Source of the DNA: an uncultured Demequina sp.
Lineage (GTDB): Bacteria; Actinomycetota; Actinomycetes; Actinomycetales; Demequinaceae
Length of the DNA stretch: 55,276 nt
Reading direction: 5' to 3'
Assembly (NCBI GenBank): GCA_937925595.1
Contig: CALALQ010000253.1
Span: forward strand, 1-55,276
Positions 42,191 through 49,636 of this stretch are shown in pieces (the stretch's first letter is position 1; each line of letters begins with the position of its first letter). The position numbers were made by a program, and so were the translations under genes. Below the pieces are notes generated by a model. That model searched no databases. It was not told where the DNA came from and worked only from the letters and a program-made list of their open reading frames with translations.

Positions 42191-42559
42191 TGCCGCAGAT
42201 GCGACGCGGCCGCAACTCATAGTTCGAGGACACCGGCACCGGCGTCGGGCATCACCTCCGAAGTTGCCGCAATGAGACGGACGACGACTCCGCTCGCGCG
42301 GCGCGCGACCGGGCACCAGCGCATGTGCTCTCGGACCAGCCGTAGGTCGCCGGGCGCGTGGGACCGAGACGAAGCAGTACAACCGGGAGGCACCGCCCGC
42401 CGCCCGGTGCCCCCAGGCCCACCCGACCCATCTCGACGTCCTATACGGCGCCACGCATTGTGAGGTCGGCCGGCCGCCGCGTCAGCGAGCACCGCATCGG
42501 CGATCTGCCGGGCTCGAGGCCGACGCTGCTTCAGCTCGCCCGCCAGTAAGCGCCAGGGT

Positions 42560-43654
42560 TCATGTCGGTTCGCCAAGCTCACCGCGCGCCCACGCGACCG
42601 CCCGCGTGATCCCGTCGCGCACGGCGTCCTCGCCGAGCCCGCGCAGATCGATTCGCTTCACCGACGCGCCCGGCCCGAACAGCGTCTCCATCCCCAGGTA
42701 CCGCAACGCGCGGGTGATCCGCTCCCGTTCGCGCGACGACACGCCCTCGTCCAGGACCAGTTCGAACCGCAGCTCCTCGAGCCGCCGCCGGTCCACCCAG
42801 ACCGCCGGCCCCTCGGCCACCTGGGCCGCCCGGGTGGGCAGGTCCACAGGCGGTACGTCGGCGCCGCTCGCGATCCAGGCGCCCGCCGCCGCGACCGCCT
42901 CGCGCGCGGCGTCGAATATTTCCACGCCGCGCGACAACAACCCCGCCAGAACACCCGCGAACACGTCACCCGAGCCGATCGTCGAGCGAACCCGGACGTC
43001 GTAGGCGCCGAGCGGCCGCTCCACGCCGCCCTGGGCGACTCCCAAGACACCCCAGACCCCAGCCTTGACGAACGCCGCCGAGAAGCCGTTGACCGGCAGC
43101 GCCGCCGTGATCCGCGCGAGCCCTGGCTCTTTGGTCTCGGTCGCCATCTCAAAGACGTTGCCCAGCAGGATCCGCCGCGTGGCAGGCACCGTCGCCGCCA
43201 TGCGCGCGCCGAGCACCATCGAATGCGAGCCCTGGCGGTCAAACAGCAGCGCCGATCCCTCGGTGGCGCGGTCCAGCCAGCGCGCGTCGATTACGTCGTA
43301 GCCAGGCGTGCCGAAGCACATGACTACGGGCGACCAGGGCAGCGCCGGAACCGCGTCCGTCGGCGTGGCGCCCATCGTGACCCCCGGCATCGGCGACGCC
43401 AGGTCCGCCGGATCGGTGATGCGGTAGCGCGTCGTGGCGCCGTCGAGCACCAGCACGCCGACCCGGTCGACACCTGCCTCGTCGAGCCGGGCGAACGTCG
43501 CCTCGGCCTGCGCCGCGCCGACCCAGCCCGCCAGCGACACGCGCGCGCCGTAGCGGGCAGCGGCGATCGCCGCCGTGAACCCCGAGCCGCCCACGCGCGG
43601 CGGCCTGTTCTCTAGCTCCTCGACGAAGATGCCGCCGCAGACCAGCAGGCTCAC
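42560..43654 (-). CDS. PfkB/ribokinase-family kinase coupled to the CBASS operon
   Basis: This 364-residue protein has the ribokinase fold signatures: N-terminal GGIFVEELENRPPRVGGSGF (substrate Gly-Gly), an N-x-x-E motif at GNVFEM (166-169), and the catalytic GSGDVFAGVLAGLLSRG (227-242, Asp230 as base). A C-terminal extension of about 70 residues follows. The family phosphorylates sugars and nucleosides. The GTG start overlaps the OGG-like stop (GTGA), making it the last gene of the QueE-QueD-OGG unit. A nucleoside or deazaguanine-riboside substrate would fit the context but is inference. I do not know PfkB kinases as a described type IV CBASS component. Confidence 0.8.
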   Translation of the reverse strand: MSLLVCGGIFVEELENRPPRVGGSGFTAAIAAARYGARVSLAGWVGAAQAEATFARLDEAGVDRVGVLVLDGATTRYRITDPADLASPMPGVTMGATPTDAVPALPWSPVVMCFGTPGYDVIDARWLDRATEGSALLFDRQGSHSMVLGARMAATVPATRRILLGNVFEMATETKEPGLARITAALPVNGFSAAFVKAGVWGVLGVAQGGVERPLGAYDVRVRSTIGSGDVFAGVLAGLLSRGVEIFDAAREAVAAAGAWIASGADVPPVDLPTRAAQVAEGPAVWVDRRRLEELRFELVLDEGVSSRERERITRALRYLGMETLFGPGASVKRIDLRGLGEDAVRDGITRAVAWARGELGEPT

Positions 43655-44385
43655 AGCGCCGCCGCGGCCGCGGTGGCCGGGCGCAGGTTGCCGCGCTGCC
43701 ACTCCCACAGGAACAGGTCGAAGACGGCCGGCGCCGCGTCGAGCACCCGGCACCAGTCCAGGAACTTGCGCTCGACCGCCTCGTAGTCGGCCGTCAGGCG
43801 CGGCTCGCCGATGACGCCTTCCTCGGCCATCGCCCGCAACACGTGGATGTCGAGGATCGCCAGGTCGTGCGCCCAGCCGGTGTTGCGCAGCACCCACGAG
43901 GCCGACTTGGGGCCCAGCCCCGGGCACGACATCAACCACGCCCGCCGATCGTGCTCGTGCGCACACGCCGCCAGCCGGTCGGTCAGCGAGCCCGCGCCCA
44001 GCACCCACGCTCGCGCCGCGACGATCAGCGTCGCCTTACGCCGCGGGAACCGGTACCGCCGCGGCGAGCCGTCCTTGCGCGGCGGGTCGAACCGGGGGGC
44101 GCTCAGCGCCCCGACTAAGTCCTCCCACAACGCATCGGCGTCGTGACGCTCGGAGAAGACGTCGAGCTCGGCGACGACCGCTGTCGCTGAGCGGTTCATC
44201 TCGTAGGTGATGCCGTGGCCGCCGAGCAGGCAGAACAGCAGCTCGTAGCGCAGCCCCGGCTCGCTCGCTGGCGGGCGAGGAGGGACCAGCTCGTCATAGG
44301 CCTGTGCGAACGCCGGCCACATGGTCGCCCAGTCGCCGTACACGCCGCCATCTTCCCAGTGCACGAGGCGGACCTTCTCGCTCAA
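43651..44385 (-). CDS. OGG-like HhH-GPD DNA glycosylase (type IV CBASS Cap11-like)
   Basis: This 244-residue protein has the 8-oxoguanine glycosylase/lyase core. The helix-hairpin-helix CPGLGPKSASWVLRNTG carries the catalytic Lys (residue 160) and LAILDIHVLRAM carries the conserved Asp (179). The N-terminal beta-sheet domain of full OGG1 is missing. OGG-like proteins are one of three ancillary proteins that define type IV CBASS; what they excise is not settled. The TTG start at 44385 overlaps the QueD stop (TTGA). It is coupled downstream to the PfkB-like kinase. Confidence 0.85.
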   Translation of the reverse strand: MSEKVRLVHWEDGGVYGDWATMWPAFAQAYDELVPPRPPASEPGLRYELLFCLLGGHGITYEMNRSATAVVAELDVFSERHDADALWEDLVGALSAPRFDPPRKDGSPRRYRFPRRKATLIVAARAWVLGAGSLTDRLAACAHEHDRRAWLMSCPGLGPKSASWVLRNTGWAHDLAILDIHVLRAMAEEGVIGEPRLTADYEAVERKFLDWCRVLDAAPAVFDLFLWEWQRGNLRPATAAAAAL

Positions 44386-44756
44386 CCGCTCCGATCCTCT
44401 CCCCGGTACGTGCAGACAGAATCGGGGTTCTCGGCCACGGTGATCGCCGCGAGCCCCGGCAACCCCGCCTCCAGCCGCTCCCATAGCCAGCGCGCGACGT
44501 GCTCGCTCGTCGGGTTCTCGAGGCCCTCGACGTCGTTCAAGCTCCGGTGGTCGAGCGCAGCGACGAGCGGCTCGACGGCGCTATCGATCGCGGCGTAGTC
44601 CATTACCCATCCGAACCGCTCGTCCAACATGCCCCACACCACCACCTCGACGACGTACGTGTGCCCGTGCAGCCGAGCGCAGCGGTGCTCAGGCGGGACG
44701 GCCGGCAACCGGTGCGCGGCCTCGAAGCGGTAGCGGCGCAGCAGCTCGAAGGTCAC
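44382..44756 (-). CDS. queD: 6-carboxytetrahydropterin synthase (QueD)
   Basis: This 124-residue enzyme of 7-deazaguanine synthesis converts dihydroneopterin triphosphate to 6-carboxy-5,6,7,8-tetrahydropterin. The zinc ligands are visible: FEAAHRLP (His15) and HGHTY (His30 and His32). Catalytic Cys26 (HRCARLHGH), the LDHRSLN Asp/His pair (69-70) and Glu109 (VAENPDS) are also present. Length matches the family. The GTG start overlaps the QueE stop (GTGA). FolE, which makes the substrate, is not in the window and would come from the host folate pathway. Confidence 0.92.
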   Translation of the reverse strand: MTFELLRRYRFEAAHRLPAVPPEHRCARLHGHTYVVEVVVWGMLDERFGWVMDYAAIDSAVEPLVAALDHRSLNDVEGLENPTSEHVARWLWERLEAGLPGLAAITVAENPDSVCTYRGEDRSG

Positions 44757-45385
44757 GGGATCCCCACCAGCTTGTGGGTCTGCAGGCTCAATCGCCATCG
44801 TGGGTGCGCGAGGCAGTAGTCCACCGCCGCCCGCGTGTTCGCTGCCAGCTCCGGCCCGTCACACGGCTGCAGGAAGAAATGCCCGAACGCTAGCTCCTCC
44901 AGCGCCGCCGGATCTATGCCCGCCTGTGGGAAGACGACTTTGAGCTCGTCGCCGCCTCGCTGGACGAGCGGCGCACCGGCCTTTGGGCTCACGCACACCC
45001 AGTCCAGCCCGGTGGGCACGGTCCGCGTCCCGTTGGTCTCGATCCCCGCCATGAACCCGCGCTCGTGCACCGCCGCGAGCACCGCGCCGTCGAGCTGCAG
45101 CGTCGGCTCGCCGCCGGTGAAGACGACGTAGCGACCGACGGCCGCGCCCGCCCAGGCCAACGCAATAGCCTCCGCGAGGTCCTCGGCGCTTGCGAAGCGA
45201 CCCCCGCCCGGGCCGTCGGCGCCGACGAAGTCCGTGTCGCAGAATCCACATACCGCGCCCACGCGATCCGCCTCGCGCCCCGTCCACAGGTTGCACCCGG
45301 CAAAGCGGCATAGCACCGCCGGCCGCCCGACCTGCGCGCCCTCGCCCTGCAGGGTGTAGAAGATCTCCTTGACGATGTAGGTCAT
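44753..45385 (-). CDS. queE: 7-carboxy-7-deazaguanine synthase (QueE), radical SAM
   Basis: This 210-residue radical SAM enzyme converts carboxytetrahydropterin to 7-carboxy-7-deazaguanine. The N-terminus YIVKEIFYTLQGEGAQVGRP is the QueE signature. The cluster-binding cysteines are in the variant CX14CX2C form (Cys31, Cys46, Cys49 in GCNLWTGREADR then CGFCDTDF), and VFTGGEPTLQLD is the GGE motif that binds SAM. ATG 45385 was preferred over the GTG two codons upstream. It begins the QueE-QueD-OGG-PfkB unit, back to back with the exonuclease gene across about 35 bp. Confidence 0.93.
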   Translation of the reverse strand: MTYIVKEIFYTLQGEGAQVGRPAVLCRFAGCNLWTGREADRVGAVCGFCDTDFVGADGPGGGRFASAEDLAEAIALAWAGAAVGRYVVFTGGEPTLQLDGAVLAAVHERGFMAGIETNGTRTVPTGLDWVCVSPKAGAPLVQRGGDELKVVFPQAGIDPAALEELAFGHFFLQPCDGPELAANTRAAVDYCLAHPRWRLSLQTHKLVGIP

Positions 45386-45420
45386 TCCCACGACCGCCGC
45401 GTCTGCCCGCCTGGGCCGTC

Positions 45421-46017
45421 ATGCTCACTGGAGTGCCGGCGCAGTCCGACCTGTATTTCTCCGCTGACGTCGAGGCCGACGGCCCGATCCCTGGGCCCTA
45501 CTCGATGCTCTCCTTCGGCCTCTCGGTCGCCGGCCGCTACGACGGCCGGCGCTTCGCCGTCGCCGACCCCCGCGCACGCACTTTCTACGCCGAGCTGCGC
45601 CCGATCGGCGAGCAGGTCGACCACGAAGCGCTCGCCGTCAGTGGCTTGGACCGCGACGCGCTCATGCGCGAGGGCCGTGACCCGGAGGACGCCATGGGCG
45701 AGGCCGCCGCCTGGGTGCGCGAGGAGGCCGGCGACGACCGCCCGGTCCTCGTCGGCTACCCGCTGATCTACGACTGGATGTTCCTGTACTGGTACTTCGA
45801 GCGCTTCGTCCGTGACGGCTCCCCGTTCGGCTTCTCCTCGGGCTTGGACATGAAGACGATGTACCAGCAGAAGTCCGGCGCCGTGCTGTCGGCTTCCGGC
45901 AAGGACGACCTGCCGGAGCACCTGCGCGGGGAGGCCCCGCACCGCCATCACGCGCTCGACGACGCGATTGAGCAGGCCGGCATCTTCGCGCGGCTGTTCA
46001 CGTGGGATGGCCGCTGA
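45421..46017 (+). CDS. DEDDh-type 3'-5' exonuclease, antisense inside the CBASS locus
   Basis: This 198-residue RNase H-fold exonuclease has YFSADVEADGPIPG (Asp16, Glu18), VGYPLIYDWMFLYWY (third acidic residue) and HHALDDAIEQAGI (His and the last Asp). These are the four DEDDh sites of DnaQ-like proofreading exonucleases and oligoribonucleases. It lies on the opposite strand, its end 5 bp from the SLATT effector end and its start about 35 bp from QueE. It is the only gene in the locus with its own direction. It might degrade DNA, RNA or short oligonucleotides; a link to cyclic oligonucleotide turnover is speculation. Confidence 0.82.
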   Translation: MLTGVPAQSDLYFSADVEADGPIPGPYSMLSFGLSVAGRYDGRRFAVADPRARTFYAELRPIGEQVDHEALAVSGLDRDALMREGRDPEDAMGEAAAWVREEAGDDRPVLVGYPLIYDWMFLYWYFERFVRDGSPFGFSSGLDMKTMYQQKSGAVLSASGKDDLPEHLRGEAPHRHHALDDAIEQAGIFARLFTWDGR

Positions 46018-46022
46018 CGCGC

Positions 46023-46631
46023 TCACGACCTGCCGTCGTCCTCTTTGTTCTTCGTGTCGCTCTTCAGCCCGTCACGGAATAGGTCGACCCGGTGCAGGAC
46101 GATCCGCCGCTCAGGACGGGCCGACGTGCGCTTGCTGAGCTCGACCTTGCGCAGATGCTTCGCCTTCAGCGCGTTGAACCGCGTATCCGGGATGCGTACT
46201 CGCAGCGCGTTGAGCGCGTCCATTGCGTGGTCGTAGGCGTCGAGCAGGTCGGCGTCGCTGCGCATCACGCCGTCCTCCGCCCGTGCCCGCTTGAAAGCCG
46301 CCTTGAGATCGGACAGGCGCTGTGCCGCCTCGTCGTGCGCCCACGCCTTGCGGCGCCACTCGACCAGCAGCTCGAGGATCGCCAGAAAGAAGATCAGGCA
46401 CGTCAGCAGACCGACCCACACCTGCACGCGCGCGGTGAACGGGCCGATCGTCGCCTCCGGCTCGCCGCTGATGAACGCCACTGCGGCGGCCGCAACCGAT
46501 AGTCCCATGATCAGTAGCGTCAGTCCCTTCGCGCGTCGCTCGTAGCGGTCACGCAGTACCGAGTGCGCCGAGAGCATCATGTCCAGGATCCTCAGGCGGC
46601 GCGCGTACTCCTCGAGCGCGAGATCAGCCAT
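46023..46631 (-). CDS. SLATT-type two-transmembrane CBASS effector
   Basis: This 202-residue protein has an N-terminal amphipathic helix (EEYARRLRILDMML), two membrane spans at about 37-55 (LTLLIMGLSVAAAAVAFIS) and 71-90 (VWVGLLTCLIFFLAILELLV), then a long cytoplasmic helical tail. This is the SLATT (SMODS/SLOG-associating 2TM) layout. Such proteins are predicted to form pores or disturb the membrane when the CD-NTase product appears. It overlaps the CD-NTase stop by 8 bp. The C-terminus is strongly charged (SDTKNKEDDGRS). Confidence 0.85.
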   Translation of the reverse strand: MADLALEEYARRLRILDMMLSAHSVLRDRYERRAKGLTLLIMGLSVAAAAVAFISGEPEATIGPFTARVQVWVGLLTCLIFFLAILELLVEWRRKAWAHDEAAQRLSDLKAAFKRARAEDGVMRSDADLLDAYDHAMDALNALRVRIPDTRFNALKAKHLRKVELSKRTSARPERRIVLHRVDLFRDGLKSDTKNKEDDGRS

Positions 46632-47562
46632 CGCCTAAGAGACGCTCCCAGTCGCGCGCGTCCCGCGAGTTCTCCATCGTGTCGGCGACACGCTGCAAAC
46701 GCCGCGAGAGCGCTTCACGTGCGGCGGAGCGCGCCGCGCCCAGACTCTCGTCGACATGCCGCGACTGCCCCGAGACGTCGTGGATCGGCTGCAGCACGCC
46801 ACGCGCCGCGGTGGCGAAGAAGTGCGTGAGCATCGCCTTCGGGTTGCGGGAGCCGACGTAATCACGGAACGCCGCGACGGCGAGCGCCTCCACGTGGTAG
46901 CCGGAGAGCCGTTCACCTTCGGGCATCTGCGCCGCGATGATCTGCTTGGCCAGCTTGATCGACGGCACCGCGGCGCCGCCCTGGTTCTTGTTGACCTCGG
47001 TCAGATCCCTGGCGAAGCTGCGCGGGTGGATGGACTTCCACTCCTTGCCGTCCGTCGAGGAGATCGCGAGCCGCTCGCCGCGCTGCACTGCCGGTAGCAA
47101 CTGGATCTCGGTGCCGTCGTGGTACTTCACGGTCACGGCCAGCGCGCCAGAGGAGACCTCGGCGACGTCGGCGTGGGTGAGCGCCGCCTTCAGCGCGCGG
47201 CAGAACTGCTCGCGCACCTGCTCGGGGCTGGCGTCCTTGAGGTCCGCGCGGTCGAGGACAACGAGCGCGTCGACGTCACTGAGACCTTCGACGTAGGTGT
47301 TTTTAGCGACCGAGCCCCCGAACAGCGTGCGCTCCACGCCGCCGACGTCGTCCTTCAGCGCGCCGAGGATGTCGTCGAGGTAGCGACCGATCTTCTCGGC
47401 GTCGCGAGCGTTAATCGACGCGAAGCGCTGCGCGAGCCGGTGGTTGACCTCGGCGTCGAATCGAGCCTGCTCGTCGATCTCGCGCGCCCGCCGGCGCAGC
47501 GCGTCGAGGTCGACCGATCCATCCGGGACCGATCGCCCACCGCCGCCTCCCCCTCCGCCCAT
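46624..47562 (-). CDS. CD-NTase (cGAS/DncV-like nucleotidyltransferase) of type IV CBASS with polyglycine N-terminus
   Basis: This 312-residue nucleotidyltransferase is expected to make a cyclic or linear oligonucleotide alarm on phage infection. The catalytic core has LFGGSVAKNTYVEGLSDVDA (GGS at 82-84, DVD at 96-98) and a third carboxylate at DGTEIQLLPAV (Glu152). The helical C-terminal half includes VPSIKLAKQIIAAQ and LSGYHVEALAVAAF. The first nine residues are Met and eight glycines, encoded by varied codons (GGC, GGA, GGG, GGT), so the run is a protein feature rather than a simple DNA repeat. It starts 4 bp after the TGT-like stop and overlaps the SLATT gene. Confidence 0.9.
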   Translation of the reverse strand: MGGGGGGGGRSVPDGSVDLDALRRRAREIDEQARFDAEVNHRLAQRFASINARDAEKIGRYLDDILGALKDDVGGVERTLFGGSVAKNTYVEGLSDVDALVVLDRADLKDASPEQVREQFCRALKAALTHADVAEVSSGALAVTVKYHDGTEIQLLPAVQRGERLAISSTDGKEWKSIHPRSFARDLTEVNKNQGGAAVPSIKLAKQIIAAQMPEGERLSGYHVEALAVAAFRDYVGSRNPKAMLTHFFATAARGVLQPIHDVSGQSRHVDESLGAARSAAREALSRRLQRVADTMENSRDARDWERLLGDG

Positions 47563-47566
47563 TAGC

Positions 47567-48586
47567 TCACTCTCCCGTGCTCGTGGTCAGCGCGCGATAC
47601 GCGCTCTCCAGACGACCGGCGACCCGCTCGTCGAACAGCGTCCAATCCCCGGTGTTTGCGAACTGGCGCATCCGCTCATTCAGCACGCCGAGAGCGCGCG
47701 CGTTGTTGACGAGCATCGTCAGATCGCGGTCGTCCTTGCTCCTGGTCAGATCCTGTTCGTCCTCGAGGACGGCCACCTGCTCCTTGTACAGGGACGCCTG
47801 CCACGCGTAGCCGAAGCGCAGCCAGCTTAGGCCGTCGAAGATCTCGGCCCCGGCTGCCTGGAAGAGCGGCGCCAGCACGGGGTCCAGGGACCCGAAGACA
47901 TGGATAGGGGCGTCGACCTGCGCCTCGGTCATCCGCGCGCGCAGCTTACTCAGCGTCCTGAGCTTGTCCAGCAGGCTATCGCCGAGCTCCTTCTCCGTGA
48001 CGCCGATCACGTCGAAGCCGCGCAGCGCCTTGACGTCGCGCGTCAGGGCGTCCACGTCCAGCGTCCCGCCCCGTCGCTCGGGCTTGAGCAGGAGGTCCGA
48101 GCTGAAGTGCTCGTGCTTGGCGAAGAGGCGCTGTGCTGCGGCGATCTGCTCGCCATAGGGCCTGTACGCGTCGTAGCTGACGACGATCGCCTCGCTCGCC
48201 GGGTCGAGCGCCCCGACCAAGGCCTCGAACATCTCCGAGTCCCAGTCCAGCCTCTGCCCGTCGTGCGGCGGCGGGCCATGCTCCTTCTCGTAGACGCCGC
48301 TGTCAACGAACAGCGTCCGGCTGCCGGAGTAGAGACTGCGGCGGAATTCGCCGCGCAGCTCCTGCGTGTCGGGCAGGTTGTCGTGGTGGATGTCGTAGGC
48401 CGAGATCAGCAAGGCTTTGGGCAGGAACGGCGCGAGCACGCTCAGCCACACCGCCGCCTCGGGCTTGGTGGTGCCGTCCTGAAGCTGACGACGCCGGAAG
48501 CCCGCACTCGAGACCGACGGCACGAGCAGCGGCGTGCGCAGTTCGCCGCCGGCCCTCAGTGGCACGACGCGCTCACGCTGCCGCAT
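47567..48586 (-). CDS. TGT-like transglycosylase-fold protein (type IV CBASS Cap10-like)
   Basis: This 339-residue protein is related to tRNA-guanine transglycosylase and DpdA. TLFVDSGVYEKEHG (DSG at 95-97) sits at the TGT DSGGFQ position, and EAIVVSYDAYRPYG (137-141) at the TGT nucleophile loop. DVIGVTEKELG and AEIFDGLSWLRFGYAW also fit the barrel. The zinc-site cysteines of true tRNA TGTs are not evident, suggesting a changed substrate. TGT-like Cap10 is one of the proteins that define type IV CBASS. ATG 48586 overlaps the QueC-like gene by 14 bp. Confidence 0.82.
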   Translation of the reverse strand: MRQRERVVPLRAGGELRTPLLVPSVSSAGFRRRQLQDGTTKPEAAVWLSVLAPFLPKALLISAYDIHHDNLPDTQELRGEFRRSLYSGSRTLFVDSGVYEKEHGPPPHDGQRLDWDSEMFEALVGALDPASEAIVVSYDAYRPYGEQIAAAQRLFAKHEHFSSDLLLKPERRGGTLDVDALTRDVKALRGFDVIGVTEKELGDSLLDKLRTLSKLRARMTEAQVDAPIHVFGSLDPVLAPLFQAAGAEIFDGLSWLRFGYAWQASLYKEQVAVLEDEQDLTRSKDDRDLTMLVNNARALGVLNERMRQFANTGDWTLFDERVAGRLESAYRALTTSTGE

Positions 48587-49130
48587 CCAGCGCCTCTCGG
48601 TCACGGCAGCTCGCACACCGCCCACACGGCGGCACGCTCCCCGCCTCACAGCTGTACGTCGTTTCGAACGCGACGCCCAGCGACTGGGCGTAGGCGTACA
48701 CCTCGGCCTTCGACCACTCGACAAACGGCGCGGCGAGCTGAAGCGCGCCATCGCGATGGGCGTCCAGTGAGATCTGCATGGCCTGCACGAAGGCCGGCGT
48801 GCAGTCCCGGTAGCCCGTCCCCGCGTGGATGCCCAGCAGCAGAGAGCCCGGCTCGGTGCCCACCATCGACAGCGCTACGTGGACGAGCAGAGCGTTGCGG
48901 CCCGAGATTTCGCCGGACGGAATCGGGCCGATGTGAACGCTCGCCTCGCGCAGGGCCGCCCCGTAGGCCTTCGCGGCGGCGCGCGCCGCCGCCCGCTCCT
49001 GGGCCGCCGCGGCCTGCCCGTAGTCGATGAACAGAGCGCGGATGTCGTCCGAGTCCTGGCCGGCGCACAGCGCAAGCAGCGTCGTTGAATCAACGCCGCC
49101 GCTGAGGAGCACCGTACGCGTAGTGCGCAT
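48573..49130 (-). CDS. QueC-like ATP-dependent 7-deazaguanine enzyme (type IV CBASS Cap9-like)
   Basis: This 185-residue PP-loop ATPase has the SGGVDS motif (10-15) and the QueC zinc cluster (Cys161, Cys169, Cys172, Cys175 in CEAGSVPPCGRCASC). LGIHAGTGYRDCTPAFVQAM and PFVEWSKAEVYAYA follow the QueC pattern. True QueC makes preQ0 from 7-carboxy-7-deazaguanine; the type IV CBASS homologue (Cap9) is thought to use the same activation chemistry. It is short for QueC. As first gene of the QueC-TGT-NTase-SLATT unit it sits beside a 500-bp gap likely to hold the CBASS promoter. Confidence 0.88.
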   Translation of the reverse strand: MRTTRTVLLSGGVDSTTLLALCAGQDSDDIRALFIDYGQAAAAQERAAARAAAKAYGAALREASVHIGPIPSGEISGRNALLVHVALSMVGTEPGSLLLGIHAGTGYRDCTPAFVQAMQISLDAHRDGALQLAAPFVEWSKAEVYAYAQSLGVAFETTYSCEAGSVPPCGRCASCRDREALDAAA

Positions 49131-49636
49131 CGTTCGACTGTTGGGAGTACCGGGCAACGGATCTGCAACCCTAACCGGTCAGTCGCGGGGCGTCAGGTGG
49201 CCGAGAGCATGATCGGACCACATGCCATGCGCCGCAACATCCGCGCGGTCCGGCTTCGGCGTTAGGCGGCGGCCACGCCGGAGTACGACGCCTCGGCCGG
49301 TCTGGCGAGGTTCGTCAAGGTCTCGTGCGGCGCCCTGAGAGCACGTCCCAAGGTCACCAGGGCCGGCCTGTATCCGCCGTGCCCGGGCGCCCAAGCGACG
49401 ACTCGCACCTCAACGAGATGAGCCTACAGGCGCCGGGCGAGTCCACCAGCGACTCCGACACCATCAGAGCGCGACAACGTGAGGAGGGGCATCGCCGCAC
49501 GCGGACTCACCGAGCTCTCACCGAGCGAAGGGCGGTCGCCCTGATGCGTCCCGGGAGAGGAGCCCGGGGACTGGACGTCGGAGGCGTTCGAGTGCTCGAG
49601 CATCTTCCGGCTGCGGTAAGCGTGCCTGGCGGGCCT
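49131..49636. other. 506-bp gap between CBASS and the transfer operon
   Basis: No frame gives a credible protein. The part near 49131-49200 should carry the promoter of the QueC-TGT-NTase-SLATT operon (minus strand), but I cannot name boxes. No strong terminator for the transfer operon is visible by eye. Confidence 0.4.

Noticed and set aside
42217..42582. A 121-residue minus-strand frame between the PfkB-like gene and the STAND gene.
   Set aside because: It overlaps both neighbours, has no domain and low-complexity composition; possible but not supportable.
42560..49130. Reading the QueC/QueD/QueE/TGT set as a queuosine tRNA operon or a Dpd-type DNA modification cluster.
   Set aside because: QueF/QueA/QueG and the Dpd-specific genes are absent, the TGT-like protein lacks clear zinc cysteines, and a CD-NTase, 2TM SLATT effector and OGG-like protein are interleaved, which fits type IV CBASS.
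48573..49130. Calling the QueC-like gene part of a QatABCD defence system.
   Set aside because: No QatA-type ATPase, QatB or TatD-like nuclease lies nearby.
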